Origin: Streptomyces atratus | Lineage (GTDB): Bacteria > Actinomycetota > Actinomycetes > Streptomycetales > Streptomycetaceae | Direction: 5' to 3' | DNA length: 62,728 bases | Assembly (NCBI RefSeq): GCF_014648655.1 | Contig: NZ_BMRN01000042.1 | Location: forward strand, 1-62,728 | Part shown: positions 24,231 to 33,039 of the stretch, piece by piece | Layout of the letters: every line of letters starts with the position of its first letter | Position numbering within the stretch: position 1 is the stretch's first letter | Notes under the pieces: model-generated | What the model was told of the DNA's origin: nothing | The model's input: the letters and a program-made list of their open reading frames with translations, nothing else | Database searches by the model: none | Program-made: the position numbers and the translations under genes

Positions 24231-24527
24231 CCCCACCCGGCCACCACTCCTGCTTCCGGCTCCGACACCCTGCGCACCATCGGCCTGTATGCCCTGCTTG
24301 CGTTCCGCCTCACGCCGGTGCCGACCCCGCCGGGCAGGCTCGGGCCCCAGGTCGTCGGTCCCTTCGCCCACTCCGCCACCGCGATGCATATCTCATCCAC
24401 CCGACTACTACTTAGGAGACACAGCCCCCGCCGCGCAACCCGATCATCGTGTCAGTGACCTCCCCCACGGGCGTGCGGTGAAACACCTGTCCGCAAGACC
24501 GTCCGTGGCTCTGACACCATGGCTTGT
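24231..24527. other. Divergent intergenic region before hemL
   Basis: About 300 bases without a convincing reading frame. It must hold the promoters of the minus-strand hypothetical gene and of hemL. CACCAT at 24515-24520, 7 bases before the hemL GTG, could be a weak -10 element of a leaderless promoter. No RNA gene or large hairpin is visible. Confidence 0.5.
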
Positions 24528-25835
24528 GTGAGCTTTCCCTATGACGCCCCAGTTTCGCAGACGCTTTTCGACCGCGCGTCCCTCGTGACGCCCGGCGGCG
24601 TGAACTCTCCCGTCCGTGCCTTCCGGGCCGTGGGTGGTACGCCCCGCTTCATGGTGTCCGGTACCGGTCCGTACCTCACCGATGCCGACGGCCGTGAGTA
24701 TGTCGACCTCGTGTGCTCGTGGGGGCCGATGATCCTCGGCCATTCCCACCCCGAGGTCATCGCCGCAGTCCAGGAGGCTGTCGCCCGCGGCACCTCGTTC
24801 GGTACGCCCGGTGAGGGCGAGGTCGCGCTCGCCGAGGAGATCGTGGCCCGGGTCGAGCCCGTGGAGCAGGTGCGGCTGGTGTCGTCCGGCACCGAGGCGA
24901 CCATGTCCGCGATCCGTCTCGCCCGCGGGTTCACCGGCCGGCCCAAGGTGGTGAAGTTCGCCGGCTGCTACCACGGCCACGTCGACGCACTGCTCGCCGC
25001 CGCCGGGTCCGGGGTCGCGACCTTCGGCCTCCCGGACACCCCGGGGGTCACCGGTGCGCAGGCCGGCGACACGATCGTGCTGCCGTACAACGACCTGGAC
25101 GCCGTGCGGGAGGCGTTCGCCGCGCAGCCCGGTGAGATCGCCTGTGTGATCACCGAGGCGTCGCCGGGCAACATGGGCGTCGTACCGCCGCTGGACGGTT
25201 TCAACGCCGGGCTCAAGGAGATCTGTGCCGCGGGCGGTGCGCTCTACATCTCCGACGAGGTCATGACCGGTTTCCGTACCTCGAAGGCCGGCTGGTTCGG
25301 CATCGACGGGGTGCGGCCCGACCTGATGACCTTCGGCAAGGTCATGGGTGGTGGCTTCCCGGCCGCGGCCTTCGGCGGGCGTGCGGACGTGATGGCGCAC
25401 CTCGCCCCGGCCGGTCCCGTCTACCAGGCGGGCACCCTCTCCGGTAACCCGGTCGCCACCGCCGCCGGTCTCGCCCAGCTGCGGCTGCTCGACGACGCCG
25501 CGTACGCGAAGGTGGACGCGGTCTCCGCGGAGATCCGCGGCCTGGTCAGCGAGGCGCTCGCCAAGGAAGGTGTGGCACACACCGTGCAGACGGCGAGCAA
25601 CATGTTCTCCGTCTTCTTCACCGACCGGCCGGTGCGGAACTACGAGGACGCGAAGCAGCAGGAAGCTTTCCGCTTCACCGCCTTCTTCCACTCGCTGCTG
25701 TCGCAGGGCGTCTACCTGCCGCCGTCCGCCTTCGAGTCCTGGTTCGTCTCCACCGCCCACGACACGCAGGCCGTCGAGCGCATCGCCGCCGCCCTGCCCG
25801 CCGCTGCCCGCGCCGCATCGGAGGCCACCGCATGA
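24528..25835 (+). CDS. hemL: Glutamate-1-semialdehyde 2,1-aminomutase
   Basis: A PLP enzyme of 435 residues that converts glutamate 1-semialdehyde to 5-aminolevulinate in the C5 pathway of heme biosynthesis. GGVNSPVRAF near the N-terminus, SSGTEATMSAIRLAR, the DEV motif in YISDEVMTGFR and the PLP-binding Lys271 in MTFGKVMGGGFP are all intact. No ribosome site is seen before either the GTG at 24528 or the in-frame ATG at 24519; I prefer the GTG because a possible -10 box fits leaderless initiation there. It overlaps the next gene by four bases (ATGA) and stands just ahead of the cytochrome c maturation genes, linking heme supply and use. Confidence 0.94.
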   Translation: MSFPYDAPVSQTLFDRASLVTPGGVNSPVRAFRAVGGTPRFMVSGTGPYLTDADGREYVDLVCSWGPMILGHSHPEVIAAVQEAVARGTSFGTPGEGEVALAEEIVARVEPVEQVRLVSSGTEATMSAIRLARGFTGRPKVVKFAGCYHGHVDALLAAAGSGVATFGLPDTPGVTGAQAGDTIVLPYNDLDAVREAFAAQPGEIACVITEASPGNMGVVPPLDGFNAGLKEICAAGGALYISDEVMTGFRTSKAGWFGIDGVRPDLMTFGKVMGGGFPAAAFGGRADVMAHLAPAGPVYQAGTLSGNPVATAAGLAQLRLLDDAAYAKVDAVSAEIRGLVSEALAKEGVAHTVQTASNMFSVFFTDRPVRNYEDAKQQEAFRFTAFFHSLLSQGVYLPPSAFESWFVSTAHDTQAVERIAAALPAAARAASEATA

Positions 25836-26524
25836 GCGAGAACGGAAGCCGCAAGGACATCACCGTCGTCCATCTGATGCGGCACGGCGAGGTGCACAAC
25901 CCGGAGGGCGTGCTCTACGGGCGCCGCCCCGGCTACCACCTCTCCGAGCTCGGCCGGCAGATGGCCGACCGGGTCGCCGAGCACCTGGAGGGCCGCGACA
26001 TCACCCATGTCGTCGCCTCCCCGCTGGAGCGCGCCCAGGAGACGGCCGCACCGATCGCCAAGACGCACGGCCTGGACCTGGCCACCGACGAGCGGCTCAT
26101 CGAGGCCGCCAACGTCTTCGAGGGCAAGACCTTCGGGGTCGGCGACGGGGCGCTGCGCAAGCCGGACAACTGGAAGCACCTGACGAATCCGTTCCGGCCG
26201 TCGTGGGGCGAGCCGTACATCGAGCAGGTCGTACGGATGATGGGCGCCCTGGACGCCGCGCGTGACGCGGCGCGCGGGCACGAGGCGGTGTGCGTCAGCC
26301 ATCAGCTGCCGATCTGGATCGTGCGCAGCTTCGTGGAGCGGCGGCGGCTGTGGCACGACCCGCGCAGGCGGCAGTGCACGCTCGCTTCGCTGACCAGCTT
26401 CACGTACCAGGGCGACAAGATCGTGTCGGTCGGGTACACGGAGCCGGCGCGGGATCTGGTGCCGGCGCATCTGCGGGCCGGCGCGAAGCCGGTGAAGGGG
26501 AAGTCGAAGGCGTTCGGCGCGTAG
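25832..26524 (+). CDS. Histidine phosphatase family protein (phosphoglycerate-mutase-like)
   Basis: A 230-residue member of the histidine phosphatase superfamily. LMRHGEV (catalytic His) opens the fold, VASPLERAQET follows, and CVSHQLPIWIVRSF supplies the second His; the acid is probably Glu in PSWGEPYIEQV. It is translationally coupled to hemL through ATGA. The substrate is unknown; in Streptomyces this gene is regularly found between hemL and the ResA gene. A strong terminator follows. Confidence 0.9.
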   Translation: MSENGSRKDITVVHLMRHGEVHNPEGVLYGRRPGYHLSELGRQMADRVAEHLEGRDITHVVASPLERAQETAAPIAKTHGLDLATDERLIEAANVFEGKTFGVGDGALRKPDNWKHLTNPFRPSWGEPYIEQVVRMMGALDAARDAARGHEAVCVSHQLPIWIVRSFVERRRLWHDPRRRQCTLASLTSFTYQGDKIVSVGYTEPARDLVPAHLRAGAKPVKGKSKAFGA

Positions 26525-26627
26525 CCGGCCCGGGGCCGGCGGGGTGTGGGGTGGGGTGGAGTGCACCCGAGCCCCGGCCCCGGGCCGCCGGTTTCCCCGG
26601 TCGTCCGGTTGCCGGTTTGTTCTCAAT

Positions 26628-26667
26628 CGCCGGACGGGCTTGATCTTTTCGCCCGTCCGGCGTTTTT
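26628..26667 (+). terminator. Rho-independent terminator after the hemL operon
   Basis: CGCCGGACGGGC / GCCCGTCCGGCG form a perfect 12-bp stem with an 11-base loop, followed directly by TTTTT. The rest of the 350-base gap (26525-26876) has no gene; a TATGCT at 26782-26787 in an unusually AT-rich patch is a candidate -10 element for the next gene. Confidence 0.92.
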
Positions 26668-26876
26668 GCTGCTGTCACGGGACCGGCGCTCCGAGGCGGC
26701 GGTTGAGCCCTGCTCCCGCCGCGTCCAGGTCGCTCAGTCATGCGTTCGGTCAAGGCCGAGGTCTGGTCGCGCACAGAAAAATATGCTAATCGGCGGAACC
26801 TCTGGGCTGCTTCCCTCATCTAAGCCTTTGCCAGTTTGTATGGACTTGAGGCAAAACGACCGCAGATGGGGAACTC

Positions 26877-28130
26877 ATGCGCGACATCAGCCGAAGGGGT
26901 CTGCTCGGAACCGGGCTTGGGGCCGCGGCCGCCATCGGTCTGACGGGGTGCGGTTCCTCCGGCACGGGCCGGCCGGGTGCTGAGACGGGGACCGCGGGGG
27001 ACAAGGGCGCCGACGGGCACACCCGGGGGACCGGGCCCGCGAAGAAGGACGTTCGCGAGATAGGGGATGGTTCCACCGCGGACACCGGGAAGCAGCCGCA
27101 CCAGCCTTCCGCGCCGGTTCCGCTCGAACCCGGGCAGACGCCACCGCAGTTCGTGATCTTTTCCTGGGACGGGGCGGGCGAGGTCGGCAACGGGCTGTTC
27201 CCGCGCTTTCTGGAACTCGCCAAGGATCATGAAGCGTCGATGACCTTCTTCCTCTCCGGCCTCTATCTGCTGCCCGAGTCGAAGAAGTCCATGTACCGGC
27301 CGCCCAACAACCCGATCGGTGCTTCCGACATCGGTTATCTCACCGATGACCACATCAAGGAGACGCTGAAGTGCGTCCGTCAGGCCTGGCTCGACGGGCA
27401 TGAGATAGGCACCCACTTCAACGGGCATTTCTGCGGCGGTTCCGGATCGGTCGCGAACTGGTCGGCCTCCCAGTGGCGGAGCGAAATCGATCAGGCGGTC
27501 TCCTTCGTCACCGAATGGCGCACCAACACCGGCTGGAGCGACCTCGATCCGCTGCCTTTCGACTACCGCAAGGAACTGGTCGGCGGCCGCACTCCCTGCC
27601 TGCTCGGCCAGGACAATCTGCTGCCCACGGCGCGCAAGCTCGGCTGGCGCTACGACGCCAGCTCGCCCGGTGGCACCCAGGTGTGGCCCCGGAAGCGTCA
27701 GGGCGTGTGGGATCTGCCGCTGCAGGGCATGCCGTTCCCGGGGCACTCCTTCGAAGTCCTTTCGATGGACTACAACATCCTCGCCAACCAGTCGGTGAAT
27801 TCGACCAGGGGCGTGCCTTCGCGTTATCCGGGCTGGCGCAAGCAGGCCGCCCAGTCGTATCTCGCCGGTTTCAACCGTGCGTACACGACGAATCGCGCGC
27901 CCTTCTACATCGGAAACCACTTCGAGGAGTGGAACGGCGGCATCTATATGGACGCGGTCGAGGAAGCGCTCAAGAAAATCGCGGGCAAGCCGGATGTACG
28001 GCTCGTCTCCTTCAAGCAGTTCGTCGACTGGCTCGACGTCCAGACCCCGGCCGTGCTCGACAAGCTCCGTACGCTGGGAGTCGGACAGTCTCCCGAAGGC
28101 GGCTGGAACGCCTTCTTTAAACAGACCTGA
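26877..28130 (+). CDS. Tat-exported lipoprotein, polysaccharide-deacetylase-like
   Basis: A 417-residue exported protein. The start MRDISRRGLLGTGLG is a twin-arginine signal and GLTGC gives a lipidated Cys25, so it should be a Tat-translocated lipoprotein. After a Gly/Thr/Pro-rich linker (to about 85) comes a catalytic domain with FVIFSWDGAGE (the TFDDG-like motif), a GHEIGTHFNGHFCGG motif like the second NodB motif, and a NHFEEWNGG segment. The fold is that of NodB deacetylases, but the metal motif is not perfect and the substrate is unknown. It stands between the hemL operon and the ResA gene. Confidence 0.78.
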   Translation: MRDISRRGLLGTGLGAAAAIGLTGCGSSGTGRPGAETGTAGDKGADGHTRGTGPAKKDVREIGDGSTADTGKQPHQPSAPVPLEPGQTPPQFVIFSWDGAGEVGNGLFPRFLELAKDHEASMTFFLSGLYLLPESKKSMYRPPNNPIGASDIGYLTDDHIKETLKCVRQAWLDGHEIGTHFNGHFCGGSGSVANWSASQWRSEIDQAVSFVTEWRTNTGWSDLDPLPFDYRKELVGGRTPCLLGQDNLLPTARKLGWRYDASSPGGTQVWPRKRQGVWDLPLQGMPFPGHSFEVLSMDYNILANQSVNSTRGVPSRYPGWRKQAAQSYLAGFNRAYTTNRAPFYIGNHFEEWNGGIYMDAVEEALKKIAGKPDVRLVSFKQFVDWLDVQTPAVLDKLRTLGVGQSPEGGWNAFFKQT

Positions 28131-28197
28131 CAACGGGCTTTACGGGCACCGAGGGGGGTGCCCGAGATCGCCGGAACCGCCATGCGAAACTTTTCAC

Positions 28198-28809
28198 ATG
28201 AGCTATGGCCGCGCACCCCGACGCCGCTTCACCCTGCTCGCCGCCCCCGCAGCGGCCGTCGCACTCGCACTCACGCTGACCGCGTGCAGTGGGGACGGCA
28301 ACAAGGCCGGCGGTGGTGGCAATACGAACTTCGTCACGGGCAGTGGCGGAATCGCCACCGTGGCCAAGGGTGACCGCAAGGCCGCCCCGAAGCTGGACGG
28401 CGAGACCCTCGACGGCAAGCAGCTCGACGTCGCCGACTACAAGGGCAAGGTCGTCGTGCTGAACATGTGGGGCTCGTGGTGCGGACCCTGCCGTCTGGAG
28501 GCCCAGTACTTCGCGAGGGTGGCGAAGGAGACGAAGGACCAGGGCGTCCAGTTCGTCGGGATCAACACGCGCGACGCCAAGAAGGGCCCCGCGGTGAGCT
28601 TCGAGAAGGACTACGGGGTCCCCTACCCGAGCCTCTTCGACCCGACCGGCAAGCTCATGCTCCGCTTCCCCAAGGGCACGCTGCGTCCGCAGGCCATTCC
28701 GTCGACCGTGGTGCTCGACCGGGACGGGAAGATCGCCGCCCGTTCCCTGACCGGGCTCGACTCCGACAAGCTGCACAAGATGATCGACCCGCTGATCGCG
28801 GAGAAGTGA
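28198..28809 (+). CDS. resA: ResA-like thiol-disulfide oxidoreductase lipoprotein
   Basis: A 203-residue thioredoxin-fold protein. Its lipobox (LTAC, Cys30) anchors it outside the membrane; the active site is WCGPC (Cys95, Cys98), and the cis-Pro lies in IPSTVVLD. ResA keeps the CxxCH motif of apocytochrome c reduced so heme can be attached. The ATG at 28198 lacks a clear ribosome site. It is the first gene of the system II run resA-ccdA-resB-ccsB, where CcdA passes electrons across the membrane to it. Confidence 0.93.
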   Translation: MSYGRAPRRRFTLLAAPAAAVALALTLTACSGDGNKAGGGGNTNFVTGSGGIATVAKGDRKAAPKLDGETLDGKQLDVADYKGKVVVLNMWGSWCGPCRLEAQYFARVAKETKDQGVQFVGINTRDAKKGPAVSFEKDYGVPYPSLFDPTGKLMLRFPKGTLRPQAIPSTVVLDRDGKIAARSLTGLDSDKLHKMIDPLIAEK

Positions 28810-28813
28810 TTCC

Positions 28814-29578
28814 GTGCTCACTCTTGCCGCGGTCCAGGGCGAGAACCTGACCATCGAGAACGGGGCGCTGATCGTCGCCCTGCCCGTCGCCGTACTCGCC
28901 GGGCTCGTCTCGTTCTTCTCGCCGTGCGTCCTGCCGCTCGTTCCCGGTTACCTCAGTTACGTCACCGGGGTCAGCGGCACGGACCTGGCGCAGGCCAAGC
29001 GGGGGCGGATGGTCGCGGGCGCCTCGCTCTTCGTGCTCGGTTTCACCGCCGTGTTCGTCTCCGGCGGCGCGCTCTTCGGCTTCTTCGGCCAGACCCTCCA
29101 GGAGCAGAGCGGGATCCTCACCAAGATCCTCGGCGTGCTGATGATCCTGATGGGGATCTTCTTCATGGGCCTGATGCCCTGGATGACGCAGCGCGAGTTC
29201 CGTATCCACAGGAGGCCGGTGACCGGGCTGGCGGGCGCGCCGCTGCTGGGCGCCCTCTTCGGGATCGGCTGGACCCCGTGCCTCGGCCCGACGCTCAGTT
29301 CGGTGAGCATCCTCGCGATGGACCAGGGCACCGCCGGACGCGGGGCCATACTGACCGTCGCGTACTGCCTCGGGCTCGGTCTGCCCTTCGTCCTCGCGGC
29401 GGTCGCCTTCCGCAAGGCGCTCGGCGCCTTCGGCTGGGTCAAGCGCCACTATGCATGGGTCATGCGGATCGGCGGCGTCATGATGATCGCGACCGGGCTG
29501 CTCCTGCTGACCGGCGTCTGGGACACCATGATGCAGGAATTGCAGGGCTGGTCCAACGGCTTCACTGTGGGGATCTGA
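28814..29578 (+). CDS. ccdA: Cytochrome c biogenesis protein CcdA
   Basis: A 254-residue membrane protein with six helices. The two redox cysteines are Cys38 in FFSPCVLPLVPGY and Cys156 in GIGWTPCLGPT, exactly as in CcdA/DsbD-beta. It relays electrons from cytoplasmic thioredoxin to ResA. GTG start at 28814, four bases after the resA stop; both genes are certainly co-transcribed. Confidence 0.95.
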   Translation: MLTLAAVQGENLTIENGALIVALPVAVLAGLVSFFSPCVLPLVPGYLSYVTGVSGTDLAQAKRGRMVAGASLFVLGFTAVFVSGGALFGFFGQTLQEQSGILTKILGVLMILMGIFFMGLMPWMTQREFRIHRRPVTGLAGAPLLGALFGIGWTPCLGPTLSSVSILAMDQGTAGRGAILTVAYCLGLGLPFVLAAVAFRKALGAFGWVKRHYAWVMRIGGVMMIATGLLLLTGVWDTMMQELQGWSNGFTVGI

Positions 29579-29583
29579 GTTCC

Positions 29584-31359
29584 ATGAGCAACACCAAGTC
29601 CAACCCGGCCCCGGAGCGCGAGCACCGGGACGAGCGCGAGCGCCAGGACGAGCGGGACCGGGAGAACGCCCGCGAACTCGGTGCGGCCGGCTCCCAGCTC
29701 TCCACCGCCCCGCGCGAGGAGAGCGTGGCCAACCTGCCGGCCATGGGCGTCATCGGCTGGGCCCGCTGGTTCTGGCGGCAGCTCACCTCGATGCGGGTCG
29801 CGCTGATCCTGCTCTTCCTGCTGTCGCTCGGCGCCATCCCCGGCTCGCTGATCCCGCAGAACAGCGTGGACGAGCTGAAGGTGGAGACCTTCAAGAAGGC
29901 CCACACCGCTGTCTCGCCGATCTACGAGAAGCTCCAGTTCTTCGACGTCTACAGCTCGGTGTGGTTCTCCGCGATCTACATCCTGCTGTTCATCTCGCTC
30001 ATCGGCTGCATCGTGCCGCGCACCGGCCAGTTCATCGGCCAGCTGCGCAGCCGGCCGCCGGGCGCCCCCAAGCGCCTGACCAGGCTGCCCGCGTACACCA
30101 CCTGGCGCACCGAGGCCGAGCCCGAGCAGGTCCGCGAGGCCGCACTCGCCATGATGCGGCGGCGGCGCTACCGCGCGCATACTGCGGGGGACGCGGTCGC
30201 CGCGGAGAAGGGCTATCTGCGCGAGGCCGGGAACCTGGTCTTCCATGTCGCCCTGATCGTGATGCTGGTGGCGTTCGCCTGGGGACAGCTCTTCAAGTCC
30301 GAGGGCGGCAAGCTGATCGTCGAGGGCGACGGCTTCTCCAACACGCTGACGCAGTACGACGACTTCAAGCCGGGTTCGATGTTCGACAGCGACTCGCTCG
30401 CCCCGTTCAGCTTCAAGCTCGACAAGTTCATCGGTACGTACGAGCGCAGCGGCCCCCAGATCGGTACGCCCCGGACCTACGAGGCCCATGTGACGTACGA
30501 GAAGGGCGCGTACGGCAAGCCGCAGAAGACCGTCATCAAGGTCAACGAGCCCCTCGTCATCGACGGCACCAAGGTCTATCTGAACGCGCACGGCTACGCG
30601 CCCGTCGTCTCCGTCAAGGACGCGAGCGGCAAGGTGGTCTACCGCAACGCCGTGCCGCTGCTGCCCATCGACAACAACGTCACCTCGACCGGGGCGATCA
30701 AGGTGCTGGACGGCTACCGCGACAAGAACGGCAAGAAGACCCAGCTGGGCTTCCAGGCTTTCTTCGTGCCGAGCTTCGCGGGCGAGAACCAGGGCACGAT
30801 GTTCTCCCAGTTCCCCGCCGCCGACAATCCGCGGCTCGCCCTCAACGGCTACCACGGCTACCTCGGGCCCGACTCCGGGCTGGCGCAGAACGTGTACCAG
30901 CTCGACAAGTCCAAGATGACGGAGTTCAAGGACAGCAAGGGCAAGCAGCTCAAGCAGCGGCTGGCCGTCGGCGACACGATGAAGCTGCCCGACGGCGCCG
31001 GTTCGATCACCTTCGAGGGCGTCGAGGAGTGGGCCAGCTTCCAGATCTCCGAGCAGCCCGCCAGCGGCTGGGCGCTCACCGGCGCCATCGCCGCGATCGC
31101 CGGACTCGCGGGCTCGCTGTTCATCCAGCGGCGCCGCATCTGGGTGCGGGCCGTGCGCGGTGCGGACGGCGTCACCGTCGTCGAAATGGCGGGTCTCGGC
31201 CGCAGCGAGTCCGCGAAGCTTCCCGAGGAGCTGGCCGATCTCGCGGTCACGCTCAATGCCGTGGCGCCCACAGCGCCCGGCCCTGACACCGACCCCGGAT
31301 CCGATGCCGGCTCCGTCGAAGAATCCTCCGTAGAACCTGCCGAAGGGGCTGAGAAGTGA
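29584..31359 (+). CDS. resB: Cytochrome c biogenesis protein ResB
   Basis: A 591-residue ResB (CcsI). A charged Arg/Glu/Asp-rich cytoplasmic N-terminus (1-45) precedes helices around 65-85 and 120-140, a third near 215-235, a large outer domain (about 240-490) and a last helix near 500. The C-terminal tail is acidic. Together with CcsB it forms the system II synthetase that exports heme and ligates it to apocytochrome c. It overlaps ccsB by four bases (GTGA). Confidence 0.94.
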   Translation: MSNTKSNPAPEREHRDERERQDERDRENARELGAAGSQLSTAPREESVANLPAMGVIGWARWFWRQLTSMRVALILLFLLSLGAIPGSLIPQNSVDELKVETFKKAHTAVSPIYEKLQFFDVYSSVWFSAIYILLFISLIGCIVPRTGQFIGQLRSRPPGAPKRLTRLPAYTTWRTEAEPEQVREAALAMMRRRRYRAHTAGDAVAAEKGYLREAGNLVFHVALIVMLVAFAWGQLFKSEGGKLIVEGDGFSNTLTQYDDFKPGSMFDSDSLAPFSFKLDKFIGTYERSGPQIGTPRTYEAHVTYEKGAYGKPQKTVIKVNEPLVIDGTKVYLNAHGYAPVVSVKDASGKVVYRNAVPLLPIDNNVTSTGAIKVLDGYRDKNGKKTQLGFQAFFVPSFAGENQGTMFSQFPAADNPRLALNGYHGYLGPDSGLAQNVYQLDKSKMTEFKDSKGKQLKQRLAVGDTMKLPDGAGSITFEGVEEWASFQISEQPASGWALTGAIAAIAGLAGSLFIQRRRIWVRAVRGADGVTVVEMAGLGRSESAKLPEELADLAVTLNAVAPTAPGPDTDPGSDAGSVEESSVEPAEGAEK

Positions 31360-32450
31360 ATCTCGCCGCCGCAACCAACGAGAACCTGGCGCACACCAGC
31401 AATGTGCTGATCTATTCGTCGATGGCCGTCTACACCCTGGCCTTCTTCGCGCACATCGCGGAGTGGGTGTTCGGCAGCCGCAGCAAGGTCGGCCGCACCG
31501 CGGCCGCCCTGACCGAGGCCGAGGCCGGGGCCGAGGGCGCCGGGGCGTCGGCGAAGGTGCAGGTCGCGCAGAAGGGCGGCGGCACCGCCGTACTGGACCG
31601 CCCGAAGATCATCACGCGCTCCGCGGCCGGTACCCGAGACGTCCCGGACGGGCCCGGCGCGGCCGGTGGCACCTTCAAGGGCGACCTGTACGGACGCATG
31701 GCGGTCTCCATGACCGTGCTCGCCTTCCTCGTGCAGGCCAGCGGCGTCATCGCCCGCGCGCTGTCCGTGCAGCGTGCCCCCTGGGGCAACATGTACGAGT
31801 TCTCCATCACCTTCTCCACGGTGGCGGTCGCCGCGTACCTGACCCTCCTCGCGCTGAAGAAGAACGTCCGCTGGATGGGGCTGCTCCTGGTCACCACCGT
31901 CCTGCTGGACCTGGGTATCGCGACCACGTGGCTCTACACCGACAGCGACCAGCTGGTGCCCGCACTGCACTCGTACTGGCTCTGGATCCACGTCTCCACC
32001 GCCATCCTCTGCGGCGCCGTCTTCTACATCGGCGCGGTCGGCACCCTGCTCTACCTCTTCCGCGACAGCTACGAGAACAAGCTCGCCAATGGCGGGCAGC
32101 CCGGTTCGTTCGCCCGGTCCGTGCTCTCCCGGCTGCCCGCCGCCGCCTCGCTCGACAAGTTCTCGTACCGCATCAACGCCGCGGTCTTCCCGCTGTGGAC
32201 GTTCACGATCATCGCGGGTGCCATCTGGGCGGGCGATGCATGGGGCCGCTACTGGGGCTGGGACCCCAAGGAGGTCTGGTCCTTCATCACCTGGGTCGCG
32301 TACGCCTGCTACCTGCACGCCCGCGCCACCGCAGGCTGGAAGGGCCGCAAGGCCGCCTACCTGGCACTGATCGCGTTCGGCTGCTGGCTCTTCAACTACT
32401 ACGGCGTGAACATCTTCGTCACCGGCAAGCACTCCTACGCGGGCGTCTGA
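31356..32450 (+). CDS. ccsB: Cytochrome c synthetase subunit CcsB (CcsA-type)
   Basis: A 364-residue polytopic protein. The tryptophan-rich heme-handling motif WGRYWGWDPKEVW is present near residue 290, and histidines flank it in membrane-adjacent segments (LHSYWLWIHVS before, and TGKHSYAGV at the C-terminus). With ResB it completes the heme-ligation complex. It begins with a GTG overlapping the resB stop codon. A Gly/Ala-rich, presumably cytoplasmic insertion occurs between the first and second helix. Confidence 0.95.
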   Translation: MNLAAATNENLAHTSNVLIYSSMAVYTLAFFAHIAEWVFGSRSKVGRTAAALTEAEAGAEGAGASAKVQVAQKGGGTAVLDRPKIITRSAAGTRDVPDGPGAAGGTFKGDLYGRMAVSMTVLAFLVQASGVIARALSVQRAPWGNMYEFSITFSTVAVAAYLTLLALKKNVRWMGLLLVTTVLLDLGIATTWLYTDSDQLVPALHSYWLWIHVSTAILCGAVFYIGAVGTLLYLFRDSYENKLANGGQPGSFARSVLSRLPAAASLDKFSYRINAAVFPLWTFTIIAGAIWAGDAWGRYWGWDPKEVWSFITWVAYACYLHARATAGWKGRKAAYLALIAFGCWLFNYYGVNIFVTGKHSYAGV

Positions 32451-32468
32451 CCGGCCCCATCCCGTACG

Positions 32469-32485
32469 GGTGCGGATCCCGCACC
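32469..32485 (+). terminator. Small hairpin after ccsB
   Basis: GGTGCGG-ATC-CCGCACC is a 7-bp stem with a 3-base loop, 19 bases after the ccsB stop. It probably ends the cytochrome c maturation operon, though no T-run follows. Confidence 0.45.
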
Positions 32486-32504
32486 ACCGGGCCACGCTGG
32501 AACC

Positions 32505-33032
32505 ATGACCGATGCGACCCCCGTCATCGAGCGTGGCACCAGCGAAACCCATGGTGACCGGCACATCCTGCGGTTCACGCTACGGCTGCCCCACCCCGTC
32601 CCACGGGTGTGGGCAGCCGTTGCCAGTTCCGAGGGGCTGCCCGGCTGGCTCGCCTGCGCCGACCCGTTCGAACCGCGCATCGGCGGGGCCGTCACGCTGC
32701 GCTGGCTGAACACCGACCGGGACGGGCATGCCACGGTCGCCACCGGCACCGTCACCGCCTGGGACATCGAGCGGGTCGCCGAATACACCCTCGAAGGACC
32801 CCACGGCCGCATCCGCTTCCACCTGGAGCCACCGCGCGGCGACCATGTGCTGCTGCGCTTCACCAACGAGTTCCGGGGCGACGACGAGCTGCGCCTGGAC
32901 TGCCTCGCCGGCTGGCACGACCACTTCCGCTACCTCGTCGACGCGCTCGACGGATACCCCGCCGACTGGTCGAAGTGGACCCCGGTCCGGTGGGCGGGGC
33001 TGCGCGAGGAGTACGCGGCGGCCGAGCGGTGA
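32505..33032 (+). CDS. SRPBCC-family (AHSA1-like) protein
   Basis: A 175-residue START/SRPBCC-fold protein. The pattern FTLRLPHPVPRVWAAVASSE, GLPGWLACADPFEPRIGGAV and CLAGWHDHFRYLVDALDG is that of the AHSA1 group, a hydrophobic-ligand-binding helix-grip fold. No catalytic residue can be named. It converges on the binding-protein gene with only 7 bases between the stop codons. Confidence 0.87.
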   Translation: MTDATPVIERGTSETHGDRHILRFTLRLPHPVPRVWAAVASSEGLPGWLACADPFEPRIGGAVTLRWLNTDRDGHATVATGTVTAWDIERVAEYTLEGPHGRIRFHLEPPRGDHVLLRFTNEFRGDDELRLDCLAGWHDHFRYLVDALDGYPADWSKWTPVRWAGLREEYAAAER

Positions 33033-33039
33033 CGCGGCG

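Noticed and set aside
24231..24527. tRNA or small RNA before hemL, because tRNA-Glu function is linked to this pathway
   Set aside because: No cloverleaf, T-loop (GTTCRANNC) or strong hairpin was found in the region.
29449..31374. A 641-codon minus-strand frame opposite resB
   Set aside because: Long antisense frames are common in GC-rich genes. Composition is Gly/Arg/Leu-rich without motifs, and resB on the plus strand is unmistakable.
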